From Actibacterium pelagium (GTDB lineage Bacteria > Pseudomonadota > Alphaproteobacteria > Rhodobacterales > Rhodobacteraceae), in assembly GCF_002285415.1 (NCBI RefSeq), contig NZ_NSBU01000007.1, positions 808,501 through 872,500 on the forward strand: a stretch of 64,000 bases of DNA, written 5' to 3'. The notes beneath the pieces were generated by a model. It was given only the letters and a program-made list of their open reading frames with translations, had not been told where the DNA came from and searched no databases. Below are positions 18,073 through 27,085 of the stretch, piece after piece. The translations under genes and the position numbers were made by a program. Position 1 is the stretch's first letter. Every line of letters begins with the position of its first letter.

Positions 18073-19899
18073 TTATTCTTCAAACCACCAGACGTCCGGC
18101 TGGAACCCCAACCAGTCGCCATAGATCGGCAGGTGTTCGGGATATTTCAAACCCGCGTCATGGGCAATGCGCGATACCGGATCATACCAAATCGGGATCA
18201 CATAGCGGCCCGACGTCAGGATGCGGTCCAGCGCGCGGGTGGCGGCAATGAAGTCCGTCTGATCTGGGGCGTTCAGCATCGCGTTGATCATCGCTTCAGC
18301 AGCCGGAGAGTTCACACCCATCCAATTGCGCGTGCCGGGCTTCGACACGCCGTCCGCACCCCAATACAGATATTGTTCATTGCCCGGGCTCAGGGACATG
18401 CCACGACGGTAGTAGGTCATGTCAAAGCTATAGTCCTGCGTCCGTTCGTTGTACTGAGCGTTGTCCACGGTTTCGACTTCGGCAAAGATACCAATTCGTT
18501 TCAGCGCCTCGAGGTAGATATCAATGGTCTGCTGACGGGCTGTATCACCCTGTTTCAAGAGCACCTTGAAGCTGAAGTCTTTGCCTTCCGCATTCCGCAA
18601 AACGCCATCCGATCCAACCGACCAGCCAGCTTCTTCCAGAAGTGCCAGAGCCTTACGAATATTGCCACGGTTGGCTTCCTTGCCGTCAGAGGCAGGCGGC
18701 GCGTAGCCTTCTAAAGCACCGGGCAGCAGTTCATCTGCGAAGGGTTCCAACAGGTCTTTCACGCGGCCCTCTGCAGGCCCTTGGGACATTCCCAGAACCG
18801 AGTTCGAAAAATACGATGTGATCCGCGGCAGCTCTCCGCCGTTCAAAGTCGCGTTGATGAATTCGAAGTTGAACGCATGAATAAGTGCACTTCGTACGCG
18901 CCAATCCGCAAACAGAGGGTTTCGTGTGTTCATCACGTAACCAACAATGCCCGTCGGGCGTTGATGCGGGATCTCGGACTTGACCATCTTCCCGTCATTC
19001 ATCGCGGGGAAGTCATACTGGCCTTCCCATTTCGCAGCCGAGGTTTCCCGGTTCGAATTCATAACGCCAGCTTTGAACGCTTCGAACATGGCATTCTCGT
19101 CGGCGTAGAATTCATAACGCACTTCATCAAGGTTGTTCGTCCCACGGCGGAAAGGCAGGTCATTGCCCCAGTAATCGGGGTTCCGTTTCATCGAAACGAA
19201 ACGGCCCGCTTCAAAATCACCGATGACATAGGGTGCCGTGCCGATCGGGACCTCATCCAGACCACTGTCGGCAAAATCTTTGCCTTCCCATTGCGCTTTC
19301 TTCATGATCGGACGCATGCCGATGATCAGCGCAAGCTCTCGGTCTTCGACGTTGAAGGTGAAACGGACAGAGCGGTCGCCGGTTTGTTCGGCGGTTTCTA
19401 CCTTGTCCCACAGACCGTGATAACGCGGGTGACCTATTGTACCGAGAGTTTCATAGGACCAAAGAACGTCCTCGACCGTGACCGGGCTGCCGTCTGAAAA
19501 ACGTGCCTCGGGGCGCAGGGTGAATTCCACCCATTCGCGGTTCGGACCCGTCTCGATGCTTTCGGCCAGAAGACCGTACAGCGCAAACGGTTCATCATAG
19601 CTGCGCCCCATCAGGCTTTCGTAGGCGATAAAGCGCAACTGCCACGGAACACGTCCCTTGCGAATGTGGGGGTTCAGGCTGTCAAAGCTGCCGACTTCGC
19701 CGGTTACGATCCGCCCGCCCTTGGGCGCGTCAGGATTGGCATAGGGTAAAGCTTTGAAATCCGGACCTAACGCAGGTTCGCCGTACATCGCGATTCCGTG
19801 CGATGATTCGGAGACCGCTTTTTCCGCGCTGAAACCAGTAAATGCTGCTGCTGCAACCCAGACCGATGCGGTGATGAATTTTCTCGATTCCGTAAACAA
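18073..19899 (-). CDS. Extracellular solute-binding protein family 5 (YejA-like)
   Basis: 608 residues with an N-terminal export signal (about 1-30). The mature start, HGIAMYGEPALGPDFKALPY followed by PDAPKGG, is the hallmark of the YejA subgroup of peptide-binding proteins. Further motifs are RFSDGSPVTVEDVLWSYE and GTAPYVIGDFEAGRFV. These proteins deliver oligopeptides (microcin C-like peptides in enterobacteria) to a YejBEF importer. No permease or ATPase gene is next to it; the following gene is the entericidin-like lipoprotein. The partner transporter must be elsewhere, or the protein has another role. Confidence 0.93.
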   Translation of the reverse strand: MFTESRKFITASVWVAAAAFTGFSAEKAVSESSHGIAMYGEPALGPDFKALPYANPDAPKGGRIVTGEVGSFDSLNPHIRKGRVPWQLRFIAYESLMGRSYDEPFALYGLLAESIETGPNREWVEFTLRPEARFSDGSPVTVEDVLWSYETLGTIGHPRYHGLWDKVETAEQTGDRSVRFTFNVEDRELALIIGMRPIMKKAQWEGKDFADSGLDEVPIGTAPYVIGDFEAGRFVSMKRNPDYWGNDLPFRRGTNNLDEVRYEFYADENAMFEAFKAGVMNSNRETSAAKWEGQYDFPAMNDGKMVKSEIPHQRPTGIVGYVMNTRNPLFADWRVRSALIHAFNFEFINATLNGGELPRITSYFSNSVLGMSQGPAEGRVKDLLEPFADELLPGALEGYAPPASDGKEANRGNIRKALALLEEAGWSVGSDGVLRNAEGKDFSFKVLLKQGDTARQQTIDIYLEALKRIGIFAEVETVDNAQYNERTQDYSFDMTYYRRGMSLSPGNEQYLYWGADGVSKPGTRNWMGVNSPAAEAMINAMLNAPDQTDFIAATRALDRILTSGRYVIPIWYDPVSRIAHDAGLKYPEHLPIYGDWLGFQPDVWWFEE

Positions 19900-19968
19900 T
19901 GCCTGACCACCCTTTGTTTCTTTGGTCTAAGCATTAGCCAGCTAAGCCAGCCATTTCAAACTTTTAAC

Positions 19969-19997
19969 TTGGAGGAAGGCGAAGATTTGAGTATAAA
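19969..19997 (+). promoter_or_regulatory. Promoter for candidate small RNA
   Basis: TTGGAG (19969-19974) and TATAAA (19992-19997) are separated by exactly 17 bases on the plus strand. No open reading frame starts behind it; the only downstream signal before the next gene is the terminator at 20052-20079. A transcript would start at about 20003-20005. Confidence 0.55.
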
Positions 19998-20003
19998 GAT
20001 CGC

Positions 20004-20079
20004 ACTGCTCGATAGGTTTCTTGCCTGTATGAAACCTGCCTCAATAACTTAACGCCCGCTTCGTGCGGGCGTTTTTTTT
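20004..20079 (+). ncRNA. Candidate small regulatory RNA, about 76 nt
   Basis: Between two divergent genes a short transcription unit can be read: promoter (19969-19997), then a 7-bp hairpin (20014-20020 with 20031-20037, ten-base loop TTGCCTGTAT), a single-stranded stretch CTGCCTCAATAACTT, and an 8-bp GC-rich terminator with eight Ts. This is the layout of Hfq-dependent small RNAs. No ORF of useful length is present. The limits are inferred from the promoter and terminator; the family was not recognised. Confidence 0.6.
20052..20079 (+). terminator. Intrinsic terminator of the candidate small RNA
   Basis: 8-bp stem (20052-20059 with 20065-20072), loop TTCGT, then an uninterrupted T-run. It faces the plus strand, where no protein gene lies upstream within reach, and so needs a non-coding transcript to explain it. 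Confidence 0.88.
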
Positions 20080-20161
20080 GTCCTGAATGGTCGAAAACGG
20101 TTCACTTCGCGCCCGCAGCAATTATGGTTCCCTCACCAAAATTAGAGACGGAGGAACGTTC

Positions 20162-20935
20162 ATGTCGCTGCAAGGTAAAACCGCCATTGTCACCGGGTCG
20201 AATTCGGGAATCGGGCTTGGCGTGGCAATTGAATTTGCGAAGGCTGGACTGAATGTTGTCCTGAACTCTTTCACCAATAATGACGAAGACCACGCTTTGG
20301 CCGCAAAGCTAAGTGAAGAGCACGGCACGCATGTTCAGTACATCAAGGCCGACATGTCCAAAGCAGAAGAATGCCGAGGCCTGATCGAAATCGCCGGTGG
20401 CTGCGATATCCTTGTAAATAATGCCGGTATCCAGCACGTCGCTCCGATCCAGGATTTCCCGACCGAAAAATGGGACGCGATCATCGCAATCAACCTGAAC
20501 TCTGCCTTCCACACGACTGCTGCCGCACTGCCGCATATGCGTGAGCGGGGCTGGGGCCGTGTCATCAACATTGCCTCGGCGCATGGCCTAACTGCGTCGC
20601 CGTTCAAATCGGCATATGTTGCGGCGAAACACGGTGTGGTCGGCCTGACCAAAGTCACCGCGCTGGAGACCGCAGAAGAGCCGATTACCTGTAACGCCAT
20701 TTGCCCGGGTTACGTCCTGACACCGCTGGTCGAGGCGCAGATCCCCGACACGATGAAGGAATACGGGATGGACCGGGAAGAGGTGATCAAGAACGTGATG
20801 CTGACCCGACAGCCGTCCAAGGATTTCGCGACTGTCGAACAGTTGGGCGGCACGGCCTTGTTCTTGTCCAGCGACGCCGCGGCCCAGATCACGGGCACGA
20901 CGATCAGTGTGGACGGTGGTTGGACCGCACTCTAA
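20162..20935 (+). CDS. bdhA: D-beta-hydroxybutyrate dehydrogenase (SDR family)
   Basis: 257 residues from the ATG at 20162, preceded by ACGGAGGAACG. It is a classical short-chain dehydrogenase: cofactor motif TGSNSGIGLG at 11-20, NNAG at 86-89, and catalytic Ser139, Tyr152 and Lys156 (SAYVAAKHG). The family-specific C terminus LFLSSDAAAQITGTTISVDGGWTAL is present. It oxidises 3-hydroxybutyrate to acetoacetate in polyhydroxybutyrate or ketone-body turnover. A patatin-like lipase gene follows after three bases, suggesting a joint role in polyester or lipid mobilisation. Confidence 0.95.
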   Translation: MSLQGKTAIVTGSNSGIGLGVAIEFAKAGLNVVLNSFTNNDEDHALAAKLSEEHGTHVQYIKADMSKAEECRGLIEIAGGCDILVNNAGIQHVAPIQDFPTEKWDAIIAINLNSAFHTTAAALPHMRERGWGRVINIASAHGLTASPFKSAYVAAKHGVVGLTKVTALETAEEPITCNAICPGYVLTPLVEAQIPDTMKEYGMDREEVIKNVMLTRQPSKDFATVEQLGGTALFLSSDAAAQITGTTISVDGGWTAL

Positions 20936-20938
20936 CTT

Positions 20939-21976
20939 ATGGCGCCCAAGCCTATCAATCTGGCCTTGCAGGGTGGGGGCGCGCATGGCGCCTTTACCTG
21001 GGGAGTGCTGGACCGACTGCTGGAAAGCGATGAGGTCGAAATCGCCGCAATGTCCTGCACCTCTGCCGGGGCGCTGAATGGCGCTGCGGTAAAGGCCGGC
21101 TTGGCATTGGGCAGCAAACAGACCGCCCAAGACAAGCTGGATTCGCTTTGGCATCAGATTGGGGCGAACAGTGATCCTCATGTATCGCGCTACCTGCGAA
21201 TGGTGACGCCCCACACGTCGGCCGTGGCCAACGCTTTGGAAACATCTCCGCTGTTTCAGTGGGGGGATTTCCTGTCGCGCAGCGTCAGCCCCTATAGCTG
21301 GGGGCCATTCTACGAAAACCCTCTTCGCAGAATCGTCGAAGGCCTTGTGTGTGAAGAGCTGATCCATGATGAGGGCCCGCGCTTCTGCATCTGCGCCACG
21401 AATGTTCGCACCGGTAAGATCAAGGTCTTTGACCACGAGCGTTTGACGGTTGATTCAATCCTTGCTTCGGCCTGCCTGCCATCGCTGTTTCAGGCGGTCG
21501 AGATCCAAGATCCCGATACCGGCACGACCGAGGCCTATTGGGACGGTGGCTACACCGGCAATCCGGCCTTATTTCCTTTGTTCGAACCGGACCTGCCGCA
21601 GGACATTGTCATTGTGAACATCAACCCGCTGTACCGCGAGCAATTGCCGGTTACGCCTCAGCAAATCCAAAACCGGATCAATGAGATCAGCTTCAACTCA
21701 TCCCTCTTGCGAGAATTGCGCGCGATTTCCTTTGTGAAACGGCTTTTGGAGCAGGGGCAGATTGAGAACAATTCTATGAAGAATGTTCTGATTCATATGA
21801 TCACGGATGACGAGCTGATGAACGACCTGAGTGTCGCCACCAAACTTGTTCCGATCCCCTATATGCTGGACCGCCTAAAAGAGGCTGGGCGCAAAGCGGC
21901 TGATGGTTTTTTGAACAACGATGTACAGAATCTGGGCAGGCAGGATTCAGTCGATATTCACGACCTATTCGCCTGA
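20939..21976 (+). CDS. Patatin-like phospholipase family protein
   Basis: 345 residues. The oxyanion motif QGGGAHGAFTWG is at 11-22. The nucleophile elbow is unusual: CTSAG with Ser42, where the family normally has GTSAG. The catalytic aspartate is Asp202 in YWDGGYTGNPALFP. The family hydrolyses acyl esters of lipids, and in bacteria some members may act on storage polymer. It lies three bases after bdhA, so it is probably translated from the same message. A role in PHB or lipid mobilisation is inference from this pairing. The last 12 bases overlap the convergent DUF502 gene. Confidence 0.9.
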   Translation: MAPKPINLALQGGGAHGAFTWGVLDRLLESDEVEIAAMSCTSAGALNGAAVKAGLALGSKQTAQDKLDSLWHQIGANSDPHVSRYLRMVTPHTSAVANALETSPLFQWGDFLSRSVSPYSWGPFYENPLRRIVEGLVCEELIHDEGPRFCICATNVRTGKIKVFDHERLTVDSILASACLPSLFQAVEIQDPDTGTTEAYWDGGYTGNPALFPLFEPDLPQDIVIVNINPLYREQLPVTPQQIQNRINEISFNSSLLRELRAISFVKRLLEQGQIENNSMKNVLIHMITDDELMNDLSVATKLVPIPYMLDRLKEAGRKAADGFLNNDVQNLGRQDSVDIHDLFA

Positions 21977-22738
21977 GGGCTTGTGCGTGATCTGAGCGGC
22001 AAGCTCTTCTAGGCTCTTGGCAACTTTCTGTCCGCTCTTCCCGTCTTTGCCGTTCGGATAGACCAGACCGGCAGAAATCACCAGTTTCGCTGCATCCTCG
22101 ACCTTCATATCCAGCATGATCACGTCCTCACGCGGGACAAACAGAAGGAAACCAGAAGTCGGGTTGGGCGTGGTGGGTAGAAAGACGCTTAGCAAGGGCT
22201 CTTCACGCGGAATCTTGGCATCAACCTCACCCTTTGTGGTCGTCGAAACAAATGCCACGGCCCAGATGCCACGGCGCGGATATTCCACCAGGCAGGCTTT
22301 TTCAAACGAAGTTTCGCTTTGTGCGAAAACCGTTTCTGCCAATTGTTTCAGACCGTTATAGACCGATCTTACCACGGGAAGCTGTTCAACCAACCCTTCG
22401 GCGTAATTCAGGATAGAGCGCCCGATGACCCCCTTCATGATCCAACCGACAAAGACAGTGAACAGCAGGAAGACCACAACGCCGACACCACGAATGTTGA
22501 TCGCAGTATCCTCGCCAAAAATGTCTTTCAGGAGTGTTTCGGGCTGATAGCCATCGGGGATGAAGGGCAGAACAAAGTTGTCGACCCAGCCAACCAGGGT
22601 CCAGAAAAGCCAAACCGTCAGTCCAATCGGCGCAATCACAACCAGACCGGTCAGGAAACTGGTGCGCAGCCCACTAAATAGCGTGCCACGCTTTTTGGGT
22701 GGATGCTCTTCGTGATTTTGGTCGTTGTCTTCAAACAT
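21965..22738 (-). CDS. DUF502 family membrane protein
   Basis: 257 residues. Two transmembrane segments are visible: about 26-50 (TSFLTGLVVIAPIGLTVWLF) and 82-104. Then come the DUF502 core motifs YNGLKQLAETVF, EYPRRGIWAVAFVST and FLPTTPNPTSGFLLFVP. The function of the family is not established; members are inner-membrane proteins widespread in proteobacteria. The gene is alone on its strand, with about 59 bases to psuG downstream, and its end overlaps the patatin gene. Confidence 0.9.
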   Translation of the reverse strand: MFEDNDQNHEEHPPKKRGTLFSGLRTSFLTGLVVIAPIGLTVWLFWTLVGWVDNFVLPFIPDGYQPETLLKDIFGEDTAINIRGVGVVVFLLFTVFVGWIMKGVIGRSILNYAEGLVEQLPVVRSVYNGLKQLAETVFAQSETSFEKACLVEYPRRGIWAVAFVSTTTKGEVDAKIPREEPLLSVFLPTTPNPTSGFLLFVPREDVIMLDMKVEDAAKLVISAGLVYPNGKDGKSGQKVAKSLEELAAQITHKPSGE

Positions 22739-22797
22739 GGCGAATTCCGAATTTCACGATTCACTTAGGTTGAAAATCAATTGCTTACAAGCTTGGA

Positions 22798-23730
22798 TCA
22801 GCTTTGGTCCGCTTTTTCCCGCAAGGCTGTGATGCTGGTGGCTATTTCAGCGGCAAGACGAGCGTTGTTCAGCACCAGCGCGATGTTTGCATCCAGTGAT
22901 TTCCCATCCGTTAGTTCAAAAATCCGCCCAAGCAGGAAGGGTGTCACCTCTTTGGCGGAAACGCCTGCGGCTTCGGCTTCGGATAGAGCTGCCTGAATGA
23001 TCGGGTTGATTGTCTCTGTCGGAATTTCAGCGGTTTCGGGTATTGGGTTTCCCACCAATTGCCCGCCGGGCAAACCAAGCTGCCCGCGCAGCAGATGTGC
23101 CTGACCTATTTCCGACGCGGTATCAACGCGCAGCGGGGCAGGTAGGCCGGATGACCGCGACCAGAAAGCCGGGAAGTCATCACTTTGGTAGCACAGAACC
23201 GGAACGCCTTGGGTTTCAAGGGTTTCCAGAGTTTTGGGCAGGTCCAGAATGGCCTTTGCACCAGCGGCAACAACGGTCACCGAAGTTTGCGCCAGCTCCA
23301 TCAGGTCTGCGGAAATATCAAAGGTTTCCTCAGCCCCGCGATGAACACCACCGATCCCGCCGGTCGCAAACACGTCGATCCCTGCGAGGTTTGCACAAAT
23401 CATCGTTGCCGCAACTGTTGTCGCCCCGGTCCAGCCTTTGGCCAGACACACGGCAATATCGGCGCGGCTGACCTTGTGCGCGCCGTTGGATTGGGCGAGT
23501 TTCTCTAACGCCTCAGGGGTCAGACCTGCATGAATTTGACCGTCCATCAGGGCGATTGTCGCTGGTACCGCACCTGCATCGCGAACCTGTTGTTCGACCA
23601 GACGCGCGGTCTCTAGGTTCTGCGGATAGGGCATCCCGTGGGTGATAATCGTGCTTTCCAGTGCGACAATCGGCGCGCCGGTTCGTTTGGCCTCTGCCAC
23701 TTCGGGCGAAAAAATAAGGGGCAGGGTCAT
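22798..23730 (-). CDS. psuG: Pseudouridine-5'-phosphate glycosidase
   Basis: 310 residues. PsuG cleaves pseudouridine 5'-phosphate to uracil and ribose 5-phosphate. The family motifs ALESTIITHGMPYP (Glu25), HKVSRADI (Lys86), FATGGIGGVHRG and AGAKAILDLPKTLE (Lys159) match the catalytic residues of the E. coli enzyme (Glu31, Lys93, Lys166) with a shift of six or seven. The ATG overlaps the TGA of psuK (ATGA), so kinase and glycosidase are coupled in pathway order. No pseudouridine transporter gene is next to them. Confidence 0.95.
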   Translation of the reverse strand: MTLPLIFSPEVAEAKRTGAPIVALESTIITHGMPYPQNLETARLVEQQVRDAGAVPATIALMDGQIHAGLTPEALEKLAQSNGAHKVSRADIAVCLAKGWTGATTVAATMICANLAGIDVFATGGIGGVHRGAEETFDISADLMELAQTSVTVVAAGAKAILDLPKTLETLETQGVPVLCYQSDDFPAFWSRSSGLPAPLRVDTASEIGQAHLLRGQLGLPGGQLVGNPIPETAEIPTETINPIIQAALSEAEAAGVSAKEVTPFLLGRIFELTDGKSLDANIALVLNNARLAAEIATSITALREKADQS

Positions 23731-24617
23731 TCGGTCTCTCCACAGACATAGGCCGCGGCGGCATTCAGGGCGGTTTGCAAAGCGGCTTCGGGCGTTTCAC
23801 CGCGCAGCTCAGCGGCAATATGGGCGGCCATGAAGGTGTCTCCGGCGCCGGTAACACGCGTGACAAGCACAGGTGGCGGCGTCATCGAGCGGACACCATC
23901 TGGGGTCCCTTCAGAGGCAGGATCGCCGCCATCGGTGACCAGAACACGACCAAGCCCACGCCCGACCAACCCCTTGGCGGCGCTGGCCGAATCTTCGAAC
24001 TTGGATTGGCACAGAATGCTGGCCTCTTCCCGGTTCACATAGAAGGTGGCGTTGGGATGAGAGATCAACGGCATCAACCGCTCTGCCTTACCGGGGCTGG
24101 CTGGGGCGATGCGCAGATCAGCCTTGGCAAAAAGCGGGCTGCGCGCGATCTCTGCCAGCAACACGGTCGTCAGGTTGCCATCAAGTGCGACCACACCTTC
24201 GAACGGGGCGTCGGCCGAGCCAAGCCGCCCGTCGGAAAGCGCGGATAAAATTTTGTCGCCAGCAGCCTCTAGCGAATGTGCATCCGCGATCGCAGCCACA
24301 AGACCATTCGCCCCCTCAATCGCCATATAACGGTCAGTTGGCAGGTCCTTCGAACGGTAAAGGTATTCTGTTACCAGCCCCATGCTGACGCATCTTTGAA
24401 CCAAAGCATGCCCCTCGGCATCGTCACCGACGACGCTAAGCAGGGCAGGGCGCAGACCAAAGCCGGACAGGGTCATGGCAATATTCAACGCCACACCACC
24501 CGGCAGGGTTTCAATCCGGCCGGGCACATCCGCGCCGGATTTCATATGCCGATCGGTACGGCCAACCATGTCCCAAAGTACGGAACCGATGCAGAGGATA
24601 TCTTGAGAAGTTTGCAT
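23727..24617 (-). CDS. psuK: PfkB-family carbohydrate kinase, probable pseudouridine kinase
   Basis: 296 residues with both PfkB signatures: the N-terminal GGVALNIAMTLSGFGLRPAL at about 36 and the C-terminal TRVTGAGDTFMAAHI, which carries the catalytic aspartate. Overlap with psuG by four bases indicates that it phosphorylates pseudouridine at the 5' position before glycosidic cleavage. The sequence alone would only say ribokinase-like; the substrate call comes from the neighbour. Confidence 0.9.
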   Translation of the reverse strand: MQTSQDILCIGSVLWDMVGRTDRHMKSGADVPGRIETLPGGVALNIAMTLSGFGLRPALLSVVGDDAEGHALVQRCVSMGLVTEYLYRSKDLPTDRYMAIEGANGLVAAIADAHSLEAAGDKILSALSDGRLGSADAPFEGVVALDGNLTTVLLAEIARSPLFAKADLRIAPASPGKAERLMPLISHPNATFYVNREEASILCQSKFEDSASAAKGLVGRGLGRVLVTDGGDPASEGTPDGVRSMTPPPVLVTRVTGAGDTFMAAHIAAELRGETPEAALQTALNAAAAYVCGETE

Positions 24618-24656
24618 CCCTGACTTTTGATCTCAAAGAAAGGGCGGCGCAAGTGG

Positions 24657-24995
24657 CTAGTCAGACTTGATCGGATATCGGTCGGGCTCTTCAAATATAT
24701 CAATCACGACGGTGCCGGCTTTCAAACTCCCTCCGTGAACCGCCCCGTCCGGAATAGAGTAGCTATCCCCACGAAGGTAGGTTCGCGTCTCATCGCCGAT
24801 CGTCAAATTTAATTCGCCTTCCAGAACGGTACCCCACTGGGCTTTGTGGTGATGCATTGGCAGTTCAAAGTCTTGGTGCGCCATTACCATCATCATCAAC
24901 CCACGGTCAGATTGGATTGCCCTGGTCTCAACGACCTCAGGGTCGAAAGGGACATCCACTTGTGGCAGAGCCAAAATAAACTCGGGAATATTCAT
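24657..24995 (-). CDS. Small cupin-domain protein
   Basis: 112 residues from the ATG at 24995, which has an excellent AAGGAGG site; the in-frame extension to 25061 has none. A single cupin barrel with LPMHHHKAQWGTVLEGELNL (metal-ligand histidines) and IPDGAVHGG. Cupins of this size bind a metal or small ligand and may act as sensors or isomerases, so no specific function can be given. It diverges from rpsB. Confidence 0.85.
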   Translation of the reverse strand: MNIPEFILALPQVDVPFDPEVVETRAIQSDRGLMMMVMAHQDFELPMHHHKAQWGTVLEGELNLTIGDETRTYLRGDSYSIPDGAVHGGSLKAGTVVIDIFEEPDRYPIKSD

Positions 24996-25065
24996 GAAAA
25001 CCTCCTTTTGTTTAACGCAGATTAACATCTTGTATGCAGGACGAAGCAATTTTCCCGACATTCCC

Positions 25066-25094
25066 TTGCATTAGTTTCCGCGATGCCGTATGTG
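25066..25094 (+). promoter_or_regulatory. Likely rpsB-tsf promoter
   Basis: TTGCAT (25066-25071) and TATGTG (25089-25094) with a 17-base spacer lie 118 bases before rpsB, giving a leader of about 110 bases. Motif match only. Confidence 0.45.
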
Positions 25095-25099
25095 CGCGT

Positions 25100-25211
25100 C
25101 ACTTCACAGGCGAGGGTCGGGCCGATGGGAGAGACATCCCCAAAGGTCCACCGGTTGGGCAACTGCCCTTTGATGCTCTCGCTTAGGCGCAAACCGGAAA
25201 GGAATATGGAC
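25100..25211 (+). promoter_or_regulatory. Structured 5' leader of rpsB
   Basis: The transcribed leader holds a two-part hairpin between about 25141 and 25172: AAAGG pairing with CCTTT outside, and GTT/AAC closing an inner loop. Leaders of S2 operons are bound by S2 itself for feedback control in several bacteria. That this leader does so is inference. Confidence 0.3.
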
Positions 25212-25994
25212 ATGGCGCTTCCTGAATTCACCATGCGTCAGCTGCTTGAAGCTGGCGTTCACTACGGTCACCAAACCCAACGCTGGAACCCGCGTATGCA
25301 GGAGTTCATCTACGGCGACCGTAACGGCATCCACATCTTCGACCTGACCCAGACCGTCCCGATGCTGGACGCTGCTCTGAACGTCGTTCGTGAAACCGTC
25401 GCCAAAGGCGGCCGTGTTCTGTTCGTCGGCACCAAACGTCAGGCCGCAGGCCCGATCGCCGAAGCCGCAGAGAAATGCGCGCAGTACTACATGAACCACC
25501 GCTGGCTGGGCGGCACGCTGACCAACTGGAAAACCGTTTCCCAGTCGATCCAGCGTCTGAAGTCCATCGACGAGCAAATGGCATCGGGCGCAGAAGGCCT
25601 GACCAAGAAAGAGCGTCTGGGCATGGAACGTGAGCAGGCAAAACTGCAAGCGTCTCTTGGCGGTATCGCCGAGATGGGCGGCACTCCGGACCTGCTGTTC
25701 GTTGTTGACGTCAAAAAAGAAGCTCTGGCCATTGCAGAAGCCAAGAAACTGGGTATCCCGGTTGTAGCTGTTGTCGACACCAACTGCTCGCCCGACGGCA
25801 TCGACTACATCATCCCGGGCAACGACGACGCATCGCGCGCGATCTCGCTGTACTGTGATCTGGTCAGCCGCGCCGCTCTGGACGGTATGAGCGCTCAACT
25901 GGACGCGGCAGGTGTTGACCTGGGCGCGCTGGAAGAAGGCACCGTCGAAGAAGCGATCGCTGAAGAAGCTGCAGAGGCACCGGCAGAGGCGTAA
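25212..25994 (+). CDS. rpsB: 30S ribosomal protein S2
   Basis: 260 residues. The ATG at 25212 ([20 protein letters not shown]) is chosen because GGAAAGGA lies eight bases upstream and the family starts here; ATGs at 25206 and 25083 are less likely. Family motifs [29 protein letters not shown] and PDLLFVVDV are all present. An acidic, alanine-rich tail ([15 protein letters not shown]) extends the C terminus as in related species. S2 binds the 30S subunit late in assembly together with S1. It forms the standard operon with tsf. Confidence 0.98.
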   Translation: MALPEFTMRQLLEAGVHYGHQTQRWNPRMQEFIYGDRNGIHIFDLTQTVPMLDAALNVVRETVAKGGRVLFVGTKRQAAGPIAEAAEKCAQYYMNHRWLGGTLTNWKTVSQSIQRLKSIDEQMASGAEGLTKKERLGMEREQAKLQASLGGIAEMGGTPDLLFVVDVKKEALAIAEAKKLGIPVVAVVDTNCSPDGIDYIIPGNDDASRAISLYCDLVSRAALDGMSAQLDAAGVDLGALEEGTVEEAIAEEAAEAPAEA

Positions 25995-26077
25995 GCCCCG
26001 GCACGTTGTCACACAACTGATACCAGACGTGGATAATCCCGCGTCTGGACATCAATCCACATACTAGGAGAGCCAAA

Positions 26078-26959
26078 ATGGCAATCACCGCAAAACTGGT
26101 GAAAGAGCTGCGCGACAGCACCGGCGCAGGCATGATGGACGCGAAAAAAGCGCTGACCGAAACCAATGGCGACATGGAAGCCGCGGTTGACTGGCTGCGC
26201 ACCAAAGGTCTGGCGAAAGCCGCCAAGAAATCCGGCCGTACCGCTGCAGAAGGTCTGGTCGCTGTTGCTGTAGACGGCGGCAAAGGCGTTGCTGTTGAAG
26301 TGAACTCGGAAACCGACTTCGTTGCGAAAAACGCAGAATTCCAGGGCATGGTTGCAGGTATCGCAAACGCCGCTCTGGGTGTTGCTGACGTTGAAGCACT
26401 GGCCGCTGCCGATCTGGGCGGTAAGACCGTTGCCGACACTCTGACCGACAAAATCGCCACCATCGGTGAGAACATGGGCCTGCGCCGCATGGTCACCGTC
26501 GAGGGTGAACAGGTTGTGACCTACATTCACAACCCGGCCGGCGACAACATGGGTAAAATTGGCGTTCTGGTTGCCCTGAAAGGCGACAACGAAGCCTTCG
26601 GCAAGCAGGTTGCAATGCACGTTGCTGCTGCTGACCCGCGCCCGCAAGCGCTGACCGCAGAAGACCTGGACCCGGCCGTTGTTGAAAAAGAGCGTCAGAT
26701 CCAGATCGACATCGCGCGTGAATCGGGCAAGCCCGAGCAGGTCATCGAGAAGATGATCGAAGGCCGCATGAAGAAGTATCTCGCAGAGATCACTCTGCTG
26801 AACCAAGCCTTCGTTATTAACCCGGACCTGACCGTTGAAGCAGCGGCCAAAGAAGCCGGTGTTGAAATCGTCGGCTTCGCCCGCGTTGAAGTCGGCGAAG
26901 GCATCGAGAAAAAAGAAGAAGACTTCGCAGCGGAAGTTGCAAAAGCCGTTCAGGGCTAA
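26078..26959 (+). CDS. tsf: Translation elongation factor Ts
   Basis: 293 residues. The N-terminal UBA-like part contains [20 protein letters not shown]. The EF-Tu-interacting signature [12 protein letters not shown] is at about residue 75, and the C-terminal dimerisation core follows. EF-Ts exchanges GDP for GTP on EF-Tu. AGGAG lies ten bases upstream of the ATG. It follows rpsB in the usual operon and is closed by a strong terminator at 26981. Confidence 0.98.
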   Translation: MAITAKLVKELRDSTGAGMMDAKKALTETNGDMEAAVDWLRTKGLAKAAKKSGRTAAEGLVAVAVDGGKGVAVEVNSETDFVAKNAEFQGMVAGIANAALGVADVEALAAADLGGKTVADTLTDKIATIGENMGLRRMVTVEGEQVVTYIHNPAGDNMGKIGVLVALKGDNEAFGKQVAMHVAAADPRPQALTAEDLDPAVVEKERQIQIDIARESGKPEQVIEKMIEGRMKKYLAEITLLNQAFVINPDLTVEAAAKEAGVEIVGFARVEVGEGIEKKEEDFAAEVAKAVQG

Positions 26960-26980
26960 TCCTGTCTTCATACAATTTCG

Positions 26981-27012
26981 AAAACCCGGCCATCGCGCCG
27001 GGTTTTCTTTTT
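26981..27012 (+). terminator. Intrinsic terminator of rpsB-tsf
   Basis: 10-bp stem (26981-26990 with 26997-27006), loop CATCGC, then CTTTTTATT. It lies 22 bases after the tsf stop. Confidence 0.92.
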
Positions 27013-27057
27013 ATTGGGGCAGGGGAGGTGATGACCAGTGCCCCTTAAAACCCAAAA

Positions 27058-27085
27058 CGGCGCGATCCAGGGAAGGATCGCGCCG
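27058..27085 (-). terminator. Terminator facing the minus strand, without an obvious gene
   Basis: Perfect 11-bp stem (27058-27068 with 27075-27085) and six-base loop. The minus-strand continuation is TTTTGGGTTTT, so it would stop transcription coming from the right. The nearest confident minus-strand gene is the LuxR gene, whose stop is 298 bases away. The stretch between carries only a doubtful 44-69 residue frame (27133-27342). Confidence 0.6.
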
